A DNA stretch of 64,000 nucleotides from an uncultured Holophagaceae bacterium (GCA_903913215.1 CAIWKE010000013.1:78760-142759), one strand, 5' to 3'; numbered from the stretch's first letter, positions 44,441 to 52,474 are shown. Made by a program: numbers and translations. The notes: generated from the letters alone by a model not told the origin.

Positions 44441-45931
44441 CTATTTCTTGGCGACCTTGGGGGCACCCAGATCGCGGAGCACCACCTGGCCCTGGCGGGC
44501 GTAGTCGATGGCCTCGCCGAGAATGCGGGCGGCCTCCTGGGGGGCGTGGAAACCCATGGAGTTCTCGGCGTTCACGAAGTCGAGGCGCCACTGGGCCTTG
44601 CGCTGGAGTTCCAGGACGGGCGTCAGCTTGGAAGCCTCCACGCCGGCCTGCTTGGCGGCCACGGTGTCGTTGATGAGCTGCACCACGGCATCCTCTGCGC
44701 GATCCATGAGGGCCTTGGTGCGGTCCTGGATGGCCGTCACGCGGGCCTTCAGCTCTTCTTCTGGGAAGCGGTGGCAGGTCTGGCAGGAGCGGGCCACATC
44801 CAGCAAGGGGCTGCGGACCTGGTGGCTGCTGATCTTGATGGCACCTTCCCGCACGTAGGGCATGTGGCAGTCGGCGCAGGAGACACCCGAGCGGGCGTGG
44901 ACACCCTGGCTCCACATCTCGAACTCAGGGTGCTGGGCCTTGAGCACCTCGGCGCCGGTCTTCGCGTGCTGCCAATCGAAGAAACGATGACCGTCCGCGA
45001 ACTTGTAGGCGTCGTAGTAGGCCTCGATCTGCTCCACCTTCAGGCCATTGTTCCAGGGGAAGAAGAGCGTGGTCTTGGGGCCGCAGTAGTACTCCACATG
45101 GCACTGGCCGCAGACCATGGACCGCAGCTCCTGCCGGGAGGCATCCCGGTTGGCGTCGTAGGGCGTGGACCGATCGCCCTTGCGCCACTTCTCGATGGAA
45201 GGCAGGTGCGGCACGGGCTCGGTGCTGTTGGCCAGGGCCACAATGCCGCGGATGAAGCCGGGCTTGGTGACCCGCAGGCTGTTGCCCTTGGGTTCGTGGC
45301 AGTCGATGCAGGCCACGGGGTGCTTCACCAGCTTGGTGGCATCCGCATAGGGCAGCTTGCTGATGGCTTCAAAGCCTGCCATGAGCTGGGACTGGGCGTT
45401 GGGGCTGGCAAAGGCCTCGTCCAGGCTGCCCGGGGCGCCCTTCTGGATACCCATCTCGCGGTAGGCCACGGTGTTGGAGGCATGGCAGTGCATGCAGGCG
45501 CCGGTCTGGGGCTTGGTGGTCACGCGCTTGGTGTTGCGCTGATCCTCGAGCATGTAGGCGTGGCCCCGGCGCTGGTTGAAGTCGATGGCGAAGGCATAGC
45601 CATCGAAGATGGTCACGAGCCGGGGATCCTCCTTGAGGCGACTGGTGGGCATGCCCTCGCTGCCGGCGCCGCCGTACTTGGTGCCATAGCGCTCAGAGGT
45701 GCGCTGATAGGCCTCGTACTGACGGGGGAAGTTCTTCCCCCACTGGGCGGGATCGACGGTCTTCTCATCCAGGTCCACCAGCTTGAAGCTGGTCTGCCGG
45801 GCCTCGGCCTTGCGATGGGAGATGCTCGAATAGAGGGACATCACCAGCACCGTGGCCAGGGCCGCGCCCCCGGCGATGAGGCCCATCCGAACATAGGGGC
45901 GGGAGAGCATGGGGGTCGGGTTTTCGGTCAT
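44441..45931 (-). CDS. nrfA: Cytochrome c nitrite reductase NrfA with CxxCH at heme 1
   Basis: 496 residues. A signal-anchor ([18 protein letters not shown]) leads to five heme sites: C146-MHCH, C208-IDCH, C274-GQCH (in CGQCHVEYY), C352-ADCH and C383-QTCH. Conserved active-site neighbours are seen: RRGHAYML, the Tyr in HVEYY and the His in [10 protein letters not shown]. The distinctive point is heme 1, where classic NrfA has CxxCK so that lysine binds the catalytic iron; here it is CMHCH. CxxCH-type NrfA variants are known in the family. It should reduce nitrite to ammonium in the periplasm with NrfH. Confidence 0.9.
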   Translation of the reverse strand: MTENPTPMLSRPYVRMGLIAGGAALATVLVMSLYSSISHRKAEARQTSFKLVDLDEKTVDPAQWGKNFPRQYEAYQRTSERYGTKYGGAGSEGMPTSRLKEDPRLVTIFDGYAFAIDFNQRRGHAYMLEDQRNTKRVTTKPQTGACMHCHASNTVAYREMGIQKGAPGSLDEAFASPNAQSQLMAGFEAISKLPYADATKLVKHPVACIDCHEPKGNSLRVTKPGFIRGIVALANSTEPVPHLPSIEKWRKGDRSTPYDANRDASRQELRSMVCGQCHVEYYCGPKTTLFFPWNNGLKVEQIEAYYDAYKFADGHRFFDWQHAKTGAEVLKAQHPEFEMWSQGVHARSGVSCADCHMPYVREGAIKISSHQVRSPLLDVARSCQTCHRFPEEELKARVTAIQDRTKALMDRAEDAVVQLINDTVAAKQAGVEASKLTPVLELQRKAQWRLDFVNAENSMGFHAPQEAARILGEAIDYARQGQVVLRDLGAPKVAKK

Positions 45932-46018
45932 CGGAGGGATCCTCCCGCGTGGGCAGCACGCGTCGTTTGGTTGGGGGTCTGAAGGTGCAAGGGAGTCATG
46001 GGAATTGGTGGTTGGGGG

Positions 46019-46528
46019 TCAGCGGGCGGAGCCGTGGCCCACACCTTGGTGGCAGCGCACGCAGCCGTAGAGGTCGGCCTTCTGAGCAGGATCCGTGGCC
46101 ACCCCGAGGGTGCCGTGGGAGGTGATCTCCTCGGTTTGCTCCGCATGGCAGCGGAGGCAGTTGGCCTCCAGCACCTCGGCATTGCCGGGCTTGATGCGGA
46201 TGGGCTCGGCGAAATTCAGGAGCGTGAAGGCCTTCGAGTGGTGGTAGCCATTGCTGGCCTTCACGAAGAACTTGTTCACCACGTTGTCGTGGGGCAGGTG
46301 GCAGTCATTGCAGGTGGCCACGGCATGGTGGGAGCCGTGCTGCCAGCCGTCGTAGTCGTCCCGCATGATGTGGCAGTTCACGCACACCGAGGGGTCGTTG
46401 GACAGGTACGAGGTGCCGTGGGCCGACACGAAGGTGTAGGCCCCTGAGCCCAGGAACACGCCCAGGAACACGGCCGCAGCCAAGCTCAGGAACAAGGTTC
46501 GACGTTTTCCGCTCACGGGGCATCCCAT
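46019..46528 (-). CDS. nrfH: Tetraheme quinol dehydrogenase NrfH
   Basis: 169 residues from an ATG at 46528 (MGCPVSGKRR); a GTG at 46570 would extend it by 14 polar residues. One transmembrane anchor (LFLSLAAAVFLGVFLGSG) is followed by four heme sites: CVNCHIM with the Met typical of NrfH heme 1, CNDCH, CLRCH and CVRCH. The protein belongs to the NapC/NirT family, oxidises quinol in the membrane and passes electrons to NrfA. It is the first gene of nrfH-nrfA-napA-napB. The gap to nrfA is about 90 bases and AT-poor. Confidence 0.9.
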   Translation of the reverse strand: MGCPVSGKRRTLFLSLAAAVFLGVFLGSGAYTFVSAHGTSYLSNDPSVCVNCHIMRDDYDGWQHGSHHAVATCNDCHLPHDNVVNKFFVKASNGYHHSKAFTLLNFAEPIRIKPGNAEVLEANCLRCHAEQTEEITSHGTLGVATDPAQKADLYGCVRCHQGVGHGSAR

Positions 46529-46570
46529 CGCTGTGAACGGCACCGACCGAACACGCTGGAGAGGATGCAC

Positions 46571-46653
46571 GAAATATTAAGGACCAGTCAATCCTAAATT
46601 CAAAATACCGTGAAGGTGATTATCTAAATAATGTATTAATTAATATTTGATGA
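46571..46653 (-). promoter_or_regulatory. AT-rich promoter region of the nrfHA-napAB operon
   Basis: The 83 bases before nrfH are strikingly AT-rich for this genome and include TATTAATTAATA, a perfect 12-bp palindrome (46634-46645). This likely holds the operon promoter and a regulator site. I see no convincing FNR (TTGAT-N4-ATCAA), NarL or sigma-54 consensus. Confidence 0.4.
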
Positions 46654-46773
46654 TTATTGTTTTTTCTTATCAGAAATTTTTTCCAAGACCATTCCGCCAT
46701 TGACCGTCGCCACCTCGATGCCCTGGTCGCTGCCCGGGAAGCGAGCCGTGACCTTGTGTTTTTTCACCTCCAT
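46654..46773 (-). CDS. Possible small protein or gene remnant (39 residues)
   Basis: A short frame from the ATG at 46773 to TAA at 46654 encodes a peptide starting MEVKKHKVTARF and ending GGMVLEKISDKKKQ. Composition (charged, alternating hydrophobic) looks like a real small beta-rich protein or the C-terminus of one. An in-frame TGA lies 10 codons upstream, and the ribosome-binding site is weak (AAGGG, 10 bases before). It lies between the nrfH promoter and a divergent gene. It may be a genuine small protein or a fragment left by a deletion; evidence is only sequence character. Confidence 0.3.
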   Translation of the reverse strand: MEVKKHKVTARFPGSDQGIEVATVNGGMVLEKISDKKKQ

Positions 46774-46873
46774 CTGGTCGGCGCCCTTGGCGCTGAAGGT
46801 GATTCAGCCCGACAGCGGGTTGGCTCGGGTGCCACGGCCCAATCTCCGTATACTGAGCCTGCCTGGAGGACCC

Positions 46874-47152
46874 ATGTCCCAGACCATCGAACACCCTGAA
46901 CTCTCCGCCGCCGAGTGGAAGCTCATTCAGGAACTCCGCCAGCTGCCGGACGAGCGGCTGCGCTCCCGGGTCCACACGTCCCTCCAGGAGCTGCTGTATT
47001 TCTTCCAGAATCCCCGCTGTGAAGGCATGGGCATCGAAGGCTTTCCCTGCGGAGAGCCCAGGTCCTCCTGCGAAGACTGCCATCAAATTTGGGAGACCCT
47101 GGACCTCGTGGCCGAGCGCAGTGCCAAGGGCAAACCCCTGGACTGCAAGTAG
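46874..47152 (+). CDS. Small cysteine-rich hypothetical protein
   Basis: 92 residues with GGAGG 4 bases before the ATG. The first 55 residues are a helical, charged region (AAEWKLIQELRQLPDERLRSRVHTSLQEL, in parts); the rest is cysteine-rich: NPRCEG, FPCGEPRSSCEDCHQIW and LDCK at the C-terminus. There is no signal peptide, so the CEDCH is more likely a metal-binding or redox motif than a heme site. Not recognised; converges with the kinase operon. Confidence 0.65.
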   Translation: MSQTIEHPELSAAEWKLIQELRQLPDERLRSRVHTSLQELLYFFQNPRCEGMGIEGFPCGEPRSSCEDCHQIWETLDLVAERSAKGKPLDCK

Positions 47153-47170
47153 TCCCCTAGCAGGCTGGCT

Positions 47171-48589
47171 TCAGAGCAGTTCCCAGGCCGCGCGCGCCTG
47201 CCCGCTGGCATCGGCGGTGCGGGCTTTCACGGCGGCGCGGGCGGCTTCAGGCAGCTGTTGGGCCGCCTCCAGGGCCTGAACCCGATAGGTCGGCGCCAGG
47301 GAAGGCCAAGTGTTGACCAGGGCCTGCACCCAGGCCTCGTCGCCCAGGGCCGCGCGGGCGGACCAGCGCCAGGCGGAGCCCAGGGCGGGCTCCTTCAGAG
47401 CTTCCAGGGCGCGGGGCCCCTGGTCCGTGCGCAGGGCCACCTCGGCCACCGCCTCGGCGGCCTCCCGGTGGCAAAAGGGATCTGGCAGCAGGGCCAGCAA
47501 GGGCTCCAGGGCTTCCGTGCCACCCACCTTGCCCAGGGCCCGCACCAGGGCAAAGCGGGCCCCCTGCGGCGCCCGCTCCAGAGCCGACTGGAGCCAAGGT
47601 CCATCGCCCTCCCGGGCCGCAGCCACCAGGCCATCGGCGGCGGAGCGGCGGACGCCCACGGGGCCCGTGGCCAGGGCATCCACGTAGGGTCCCAAGCGCT
47701 GCTCGGGGCCCTCCACCCGTCGGGGACCGGCCACGGTGGCCATCTCCCGATCCTGCTCTGAGTAACCCGGCAGAGGTTCCTCCCCCCAGCCCGCAGCCTC
47801 GGCACTCTCCAGCCATTGGGCCAGCTCCAGTCCGAAGGTCTCCATGTCCGGTAGCCGCTTGCGCGGATCCGGTTGCAGGGCGCGCATGATGAGGCTCGCC
47901 ATGCGTGGCGGGAAGCCGGGCCGCACAGCGGCGGGGGGCAGCATCACCTGAGCGTAGGGCTGGCCCGTGGTGAACTCGAAGAGCACCGCGCCCAGGGCGT
48001 AGACATCACAGCGGCCATCCACCTGGCGGGGATCGCCACTCTGCTCCGGAGCCATGTAGCCCAGGGTGCCCACCACCATCTGGCTGCGGGTGGCCCGGGT
48101 AAGGCCCTCCTCGCCCTCCCAGAAGCAGACTCCGAAATCCGTCACCTTGAGTCGGCCATCCCCTGAAAACAGCAGGTTCGAAGGCTTGAGATCCCGATGT
48201 ACCACACCGGCCCGGTGGGCCACACCCAGGGCCTCACACACGGGCACGAGGCGACGGGCCAGGCGGGCTGGGGCCTCGCCGCGACAGTCCTTGAGGCTGC
48301 CTCCGGAGAGCAACTCCATGATCAGGTAGGGCCACGAGCCGGAGCGGCCGAAGGCGAAGATCTCCACCAGGTTGGGGTGGGCAAGCTTGGTGAGCACCTC
48401 GCCCTCGCGCAGGAAGCGGCGCACCAGCTCCGTGTCACGGTGCACCTCCGGGCGCAGCAGCTTCACAGCACAGACGCCGTCTGGACGGAAGCGGTCCTCG
48501 CCTCGGTACACCAGGGCCATCCCGCCTTCGCCCAGGGGCTCCAACAGGCGCACACTGCCGATCTGGGTCGGGAGCTGCAGGTGGTTCAT
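47171..48589 (-). CDS. Serine/threonine protein kinase with HEAT-like C-terminus
   Basis: 472 residues. The kinase domain (about 12-265) has the glycine loop GEGGMALVYRGED, the ATP lysine in CAVKLLRPE, HRDLKPSNLLF with the catalytic Asp, TDFGV, and GYMAPEQ. No transmembrane segment follows. The last ~170 residues are short helical repeats (VRRSAADGLVAAAREGD, RFALVRALGKVGGTEALEPLLALLPDP, in parts), HEAT/PBS-like, suggesting a protein scaffold. Last gene of the five-gene operon, overlapping its upstream GGDEF gene by 4 bases (ATGA). The FHA proteins encoded upstream are natural readers of its phosphothreonines. Confidence 0.88.
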   Translation of the reverse strand: MNHLQLPTQIGSVRLLEPLGEGGMALVYRGEDRFRPDGVCAVKLLRPEVHRDTELVRRFLREGEVLTKLAHPNLVEIFAFGRSGSWPYLIMELLSGGSLKDCRGEAPARLARRLVPVCEALGVAHRAGVVHRDLKPSNLLFSGDGRLKVTDFGVCFWEGEEGLTRATRSQMVVGTLGYMAPEQSGDPRQVDGRCDVYALGAVLFEFTTGQPYAQVMLPPAAVRPGFPPRMASLIMRALQPDPRKRLPDMETFGLELAQWLESAEAAGWGEEPLPGYSEQDREMATVAGPRRVEGPEQRLGPYVDALATGPVGVRRSAADGLVAAAREGDGPWLQSALERAPQGARFALVRALGKVGGTEALEPLLALLPDPFCHREAAEAVAEVALRTDQGPRALEALKEPALGSAWRWSARAALGDEAWVQALVNTWPSLAPTYRVQALEAAQQLPEAARAAVKARTADASGQARAAWELL

Positions 48590-49518
48590 GGAGCAGACAG
48601 GACGCGGTTGCGCCCTCCGGCCTTGGCCCCGTATAGCACCGCATCGGCCCGGGCCAGCAAGGCCCCGCCGTCGCCGTCGCCAACTTTGAGTTCCGCCACG
48701 CCCAGGCTGCAGGTCAGCACCACGTGCTGGCCCCCGGGCAGCTCCAGGGGCTGGTCGCCGAGGGCCCGGCGCAGATCCTCAGCCGCCCGCAGCGCCAGGG
48801 CCGCCGGCGTGTCCGGGAGGACGATGAGGAACTCATCCCCGCCCAGGCGGCCCGCCGGGTCCGAGTCCCGCAACCGCCGCAGCAGCAAGGCCCCAAAAGC
48901 CTCCAGAGCGCGGTCCCCGGTCTGGTGCCCCAGCGTATCGTTCACGGCCTTGAACTGGTCCAGGTCCGCCAGGATCACCGACAGCGGCCGCTGATGACGG
49001 CGGGCCAGGTTCACGTGCGATTCCAGCTGATGCAGCACGAAGGCCCGGTTCCCCAGACCCGTGAGCGGATCCAGCGTGGTGCGGGTCACCATGTCCAGGT
49101 GGTAGCGCCGCTCCAGGGGGTCCATGAGCTTGAGTTTGAAGGCATGGCTGCTCACACGGAGCACGTCCTCGGGCACCAGCAGGAGCGGTCCCGGATAGGC
49201 ATTGGCGCGCAGACCATTCACGAAGACGCCATTGGTCGAGGCCAGGTCCCGCAGCTCTACAGAGCGGCCATCCGCGGCGGGGATGAGGCTGGCGTGGCGG
49301 CGGCTTACCTCCACTTCCGGGAGGCAGACCTCGCACTCCGAGGCCCGGCCGATCTCCAGCCCTTTCGCCGTCAGAGGGATGCACTCGCCCAGGGGCTGGC
49401 CCACGTAGCGCACCAGCATCCACTCGCGGTTGCCCGAGTCGGTCAGGAGCTCCGCCTCTTCCGGTAGGGAGGCCGGAGCCCAGGGGGGTAGATCAGGGGG
49501 GGTTGGTTCAAGAGGCAT
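48586..49518 (-). CDS. FHA-GGDEF diguanylate cyclase (first of two)
   Basis: 310 residues. FHA domain (about 45-130): LEIGRASECEVCLPEVEVSRRHASL (in parts) with GR, SRRH and STNGVFVNG, the residues that hold a phosphothreonine. GGDEF domain (about 150-305): DPLTGLGNR, LADLDQFKAVND, LGHQTGD and the active site RLGGDEF. An RxxD inhibitory site (RDSD) sits 5 residues before it, so product feedback by cyclic di-GMP is expected. No membrane segment. It probably links phosphorylation by the neighbouring kinase to cyclic di-GMP output. Confidence 0.9.
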   Translation of the reverse strand: MPLEPTPPDLPPWAPASLPEEAELLTDSGNREWMLVRYVGQPLGECIPLTAKGLEIGRASECEVCLPEVEVSRRHASLIPAADGRSVELRDLASTNGVFVNGLRANAYPGPLLLVPEDVLRVSSHAFKLKLMDPLERRYHLDMVTRTTLDPLTGLGNRAFVLHQLESHVNLARRHQRPLSVILADLDQFKAVNDTLGHQTGDRALEAFGALLLRRLRDSDPAGRLGGDEFLIVLPDTPAALALRAAEDLRRALGDQPLELPGGQHVVLTCSLGVAELKVGDGDGGALLARADAVLYGAKAGGRNRVLSAP

Positions 49519-49548
49519 TCCCCGAAGTCTAACGGATTTAGCAAGCCC

Positions 49549-50502
49549 CTAGTCTTCACAGACGCGGTTTCGGCCGCTCCTCTTCGCACGATAAAGGGCC
49601 GCATCGGCCCGGGCCAGGAGCTGGCCGGCCTCGAGGTCCGAGACCTTGCGCTCGGCGATACCCAGGCTGCAGGTGACCTCCAGCGGACCCGAGGGCAAGG
49701 TGACGGGCTGACTGGCGATGGCCTTGCGGAGTCGTTCCGCGAAGGGCCTGGCCCCGCTAAGGTCCGTCTCGGGCAGGAGGACAAGGAACTCCTCACCCCC
49801 GATGCGCCCGGCCAGGTCCGCCTCCCGCAGGCAGTTGAGCAACCGCTCGCCGAACACGCGCAGCACCAGATCCCCGGCCCCGTGGCCGTGGGTGTCGTTC
49901 ACCTGCTTGAAGAAATCCAGGTCGCAGATGACCACGGACAGGGGTCGGTTGTAGCGGAGGCTGAGGCCGAAGCGGTTCTGCACCTCGGACAGGGTGGCCC
50001 CGCGGTTCGCCAGGCCCGTGAGGGGATCCTTGGTGCTGAGGTCCAGCAGGGTCTCGTGGAAAGCCCGCTCCAGGGGGTCCATGGCCACCAGCTTGAGCAC
50101 GTGCCCGCCCACGCCGATCCGGTCCCCAGCCTTGAGCAGGACCGGGCCTTCGAAGAGCTCCCCGTTGAGGAGGGTGCCATTGGTCGAGCCCAGGTCCTGG
50201 GCCTCGATGCCCCGCTCGGACACGCGCAAGCGCGCATGGGCCCGGCTCACTTCACCGTCCAGCAAGGAGACCGCGCAGTCTGGGGAGCGGCCGATCACCA
50301 CTTCACCTGGCGCCAGAGGGAAGAGGCGACCCAGGGCGGCGCCCGCATAGGCCACCAGGGCCCACTCGGCCAGGACCGGCAACCCGTCGCCAGCGGCCTT
50401 GGGGCGCACCACGGTGGGCATTTCCGTGGTGCCCGCCAAGCTGAGCTGCTCGGGGCTGGGCGCGGCGGGACTGGGCTTCTTGGACGTGCCTTTGCGGCTC
50501 AA
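49549..50502 (-). CDS. FHA-GGDEF diguanylate cyclase (second of two)
   Basis: 317 residues from a TTG at 50502 preceded by GGAGG 4 bases upstream; the TTG overlaps the upstream stop (TTGA). A Ser/Pro/Lys-rich head is followed by an FHA domain (VVIGRSPDCAVSLLDGEVSRAHARL, in parts; STNGTLLNG) and a GGDEF domain with LTGLANRG, ICDLDFFKQVND and the active site GRIGGEEF. The inhibitory site reads READ. GGEEF is a functional variant. Same domain plan as the gene downstream, so the two likely arose by tandem duplication, with diverged FHA loops. Confidence 0.9.
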   Translation of the reverse strand: MSRKGTSKKPSPAAPSPEQLSLAGTTEMPTVVRPKAAGDGLPVLAEWALVAYAGAALGRLFPLAPGEVVIGRSPDCAVSLLDGEVSRAHARLRVSERGIEAQDLGSTNGTLLNGELFEGPVLLKAGDRIGVGGHVLKLVAMDPLERAFHETLLDLSTKDPLTGLANRGATLSEVQNRFGLSLRYNRPLSVVICDLDFFKQVNDTHGHGAGDLVLRVFGERLLNCLREADLAGRIGGEEFLVLLPETDLSGARPFAERLRKAIASQPVTLPSGPLEVTCSLGIAERKVSDLEAGQLLARADAALYRAKRSGRNRVCED

Positions 50503-51284
50503 GGATCCTCCACGAAACAACTCACCAGACCACCGTCATCCTTGCGGCGGGCCAGGATGAAGGGCGCCCGGGGTGCCTTCAGGGCGGCAGCCTCCAGGCG
50601 GACCAGGATCCGGCCCTGCTTGGGGTCGTGGCGGAGATCCGCCACCCCCTTGCGGGGAATGCGGAAGAGGCCCAGCACCTCCAGATTTCGGACGTTCTCT
50701 CCAGTCCCGCGCACAAGTTGAAGGCTGTAGCGCATCCACATCCCCTTGGGCAGGTGCTGGGTGTTCTCAGCCTGAATGGGCACCGCCAGGGAGAGCATGG
50801 TGTCCAGACCCGCCAGCGCAAGGCCTGCAGGCAGGGTTGGATCCGCCCGCCGGAGGGCGGGACGCGCCAGGGACTCTGCGGCACGGCGGGTGGCCGGAGG
50901 GGCCAGGGGCTCGTGGCGGCCCAGGGCCTGGACCTTGCGCGGCAGGGGCGGCACGGCCATCCGGGTTGCCCGCCCCGACTCCAGGGGTTCCATGCGCACC
51001 ACCTCAGCCTCGGCGCCCCAGCTGGCCCAGCCGGCTTCGCCCACGACCTTGGCCAGGAAGGGCTCCATATCCCTGCCCTGCGCCGCTTCCCGCAGGAGCT
51101 GCAGGATCCGCAGCGGCGCCTCAGGCACCTGAAGCCCCGCCCGCGGTTCCGCCAAAAGCAAGGGGGCGGCCTGGAGGCCCAAGGAGAAGGGCTCGGCCTC
51201 CACCTGCACCACCTTCAGGCCCGCAAAGGCCTGCCGCAGGGTTTCTGCGGCATCTGCCATGGCGTCCTTCATGCGTCCGAACAT
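50499..51284 (-). CDS. Hypothetical protein of FHA-GGDEF operon
   Basis: 261 residues, not recognised. Alanine- and leucine-rich with no signal peptide or membrane helix. The first 90 residues are helical (MKDAMADAAETLRQAFAGLKVVQVEAE, in parts); the last 70 (LAVPIQAENTQHLPKGMWMRYSLQLVRG, in parts; RRKDDGGLVSCFVEDP) are beta-rich. Starts one base inside the preceding stop (TGATG) and ends with a 4-base overlap on the next gene, so it is coupled to both neighbours. Its place in a kinase/FHA/GGDEF operon suggests a signalling or scaffold role. Confidence 0.7.
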   Translation of the reverse strand: MFGRMKDAMADAAETLRQAFAGLKVVQVEAEPFSLGLQAAPLLLAEPRAGLQVPEAPLRILQLLREAAQGRDMEPFLAKVVGEAGWASWGAEAEVVRMEPLESGRATRMAVPPLPRKVQALGRHEPLAPPATRRAAESLARPALRRADPTLPAGLALAGLDTMLSLAVPIQAENTQHLPKGMWMRYSLQLVRGTGENVRNLEVLGLFRIPRKGVADLRHDPKQGRILVRLEAAALKAPRAPFILARRKDDGGLVSCFVEDP

Positions 51285-51832
51285 CAGGCTTCCTTGACGA
51301 CCAGACTCTGGAGGGCCGCCGTGACCCGCTCCAGGGGCTCCGTGAGGTCCATGTGATAGCCCGCTTCCACCAGCTTCACTACGGCCTGCTCCTGAGCCGC
51401 GGGATCCACGGAGGCCGCGAAGATGGCCCGCAGCGGCGCGGCGCCATCCGCCAGCTGGATCAGCACCTCTCGAGGCCCCGCCCGGAACACCTCACCCACC
51501 CGACCCAGGGGGCTCTCCTGGCTCTTCTGCACCGCCAGCACCGGATACTTGGCGTCCCCGGACCAGCCTCCCGCCAACTCCGTCGCACTGAGGATGAACA
51601 GGTCCGGCGGCGTCTTCAGCTCCTTCAGCAGCGTCTTCTGGATCACTTCCTCCTTGAGGTGTGGCTCCAGTGACTTGCCGTAGAGGATGCTCTGCAGGCG
51701 TGTGGGTGTGATGGGCTCCGTGTAGCGGAAGTCCAGAGGGATGCCCGACGTGTCCGTCACCAGGAGCCCGCCCAGATAGCTGGCCCCCTCCTTCACCGCC
51801 ATGAAATACGCCAGCTTGATCGACTCAGCCAT
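51284..51832 (-). CDS. Conserved hypothetical protein, first gene of signalling operon
   Basis: 182 residues from the ATG at 51832, with AAGGGG 5 bases upstream; a longer frame overlaps the tRNA-Gln gene antisense and is not credible. It opens MAESIKLAYFMAVKEGAS and has SGIPLDFRYTEPITPTRLQSILYGKSLEPHL (in parts), a pattern I recall from a widespread uncharacterised family. No catalytic motif, signal or membrane helix. As first gene it is probably expressed from a promoter in the short region before tRNA-Gln, divergent to it. Confidence 0.75.
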   Translation of the reverse strand: MAESIKLAYFMAVKEGASYLGGLLVTDTSGIPLDFRYTEPITPTRLQSILYGKSLEPHLKEEVIQKTLLKELKTPPDLFILSATELAGGWSGDAKYPVLAVQKSQESPLGRVGEVFRAGPREVLIQLADGAAPLRAIFAASVDPAAQEQAVVKLVEAGYHMDLTEPLERVTAALQSLVVKEA

Positions 51833-51881
51833 GAAAACCCCTTTACCCTGAAGGCTACCCCCCCATCGGCAGAACGGCCCC

Positions 51882-51909
51882 TTGCCTTTTGTCTGGGCCG
51901 TGGTACAGT
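51882..51909 (+). promoter_or_regulatory. Sigma-70-like promoter of the tRNA pair
   Basis: TTGCCT (51882-51887), a 16-base spacer and TACAGT (51904-51909) form a good -35/-10 pair 15 bases before the tRNA-Gln 5' end, where a tRNA promoter is expected. Confidence 0.5.
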
Positions 51910-51924
51910 GGATATTCCACTCAT

Positions 51925-51999
51925 TGGGGAGTGGTCTAATGGTAGGACAACGGTTTCTGGTACCGTCAGGTGAGGGTTCAAATCCTTCCTCCCCAACCA
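51925..51999 (+). tRNA. tRNA-Gln (CTG anticodon)
   Basis: 75 bases. Acceptor TGGGGAG pairs with CTCCCCA, followed by discriminator A and an encoded CCA. The anticodon stem ACGGT/ACCGT encloses the loop TTCTGGT, giving anticodon CTG, which reads CAG. The T-arm carries GGTTCAAATCC. Cloverleaf parts are complete. Followed 18 bases later by tRNA-Glu; probably one transcript. Confidence 0.93.
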
Positions 52000-52017
52000 T
52001 TCAAAACTTGATTTGTT

Positions 52018-52092
52018 GGTCCCATCGTATAGCGGTTAGTACACCGCCCTCTCACGGCGGGAACAGGGGTTCGATTCCCCTTGGGACTACCA
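52018..52092 (+). tRNA. tRNA-Glu (CTC anticodon)
   Basis: 75 bases. Acceptor GGTCCCA pairs with TGGGACT (one G-U), then discriminator A and encoded CCA. The anticodon stem CCGCC/GGCGG surrounds CTCTCAC, giving anticodon CTC, which reads GAG. T-arm AGGGGTTCGATTCCCCT. Its 3' part is duplicated at 58439, indicating use as an integration site. The gene itself is complete. Confidence 0.95.
52061..52087 (+). repeat. Attachment-site copy within tRNA-Glu (left att)
   Basis: The last third of tRNA-Glu, from the variable loop to the acceptor stem, is repeated exactly (27 of 27 bases) at 58439-58465. After one mismatch another 5 bases agree, so identity extends into the CCA end. A tRNA 3' end duplicated on the distal side is the hallmark of tyrosine-integrase insertion. 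Confidence 0.85.
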
Positions 52093-52097
52093 ACATG

Positions 52098-52130
52098 AAA
52101 CCCACGCCCAGCGTGGGTTTCTTCGTTTTA
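52098..52130 (+). terminator. Intrinsic terminator after tRNA-Glu
   Basis: AAACCCACGC - CCA - GCGTGGGTTT, a 10-bp stem with a 3-base loop, followed by CTTCGTTTT. It starts 6 bases after the tRNA CCA and ends the tRNA transcript. Confidence 0.8.
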
Positions 52131-52245
52131 AGCCACCATACAGAGGGGCCGGAAAAGCGGTCATCGGTAATCCATCGGTAACGGATGATCCTGGATCTGC
52201 CCGTGACGGCCGAGGCTACCTGCCCAAGCCAGGGGGGGGGACCCC

Positions 52246-52424
52246 CTGCCCCACTCCTGGGCCAAGTCCAGGCCCTCTCCGGCCAGCTGCCCATCTGCGC
52301 CTAGTGTAAAAAGGTCCGCAAGGATGACAGCGGCTGGACACAAATCGAGGTCAAGGTGACCAGCCGCTCCCAGGTCACCTTCAGCCGCGGCATGTGCCTC
52401 TACTGCCAGAAGCCTGGATCGGGG
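52246..52424 (+). pseudogene. Fragment of a sensor-protein C-terminus with in-frame stop
   Basis: In one frame the DNA reads LGQVQALSGQLPICA, then TAG at 52302, then CKKVRKDDSGWTQIEVKV and FSRGMCLYCQ. This is the Cys-rich tail (LPICA.CKKIRDD...GW..IE...F.HGICP.C) found at the C-terminus of many PAS/GAF sensor proteins; the stop falls exactly where the conserved His/Ser stands. There is no start or upstream domain, and the end runs into the serine hydrolase gene. A dead remnant next to the att site. Confidence 0.7.
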
Positions 52425-52474
52425 AGCTTGCCGCACCGGCCCAGGATGGGCTGGTCAGCCAACCTTGACTTGGG

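Noticed and set aside
46657..46899. An 80-codon plus-strand frame overlapping the small-protein start
   Set aside because: It is out of frame with the gene at 46874, which has a strong ribosome-binding site, and its composition is not protein-like.
51833..52000. An upstream extension of the gene ending at 51284
   Set aside because: It would translate antisense through tRNA-Gln and precede a good ribosome-binding site at 51832.
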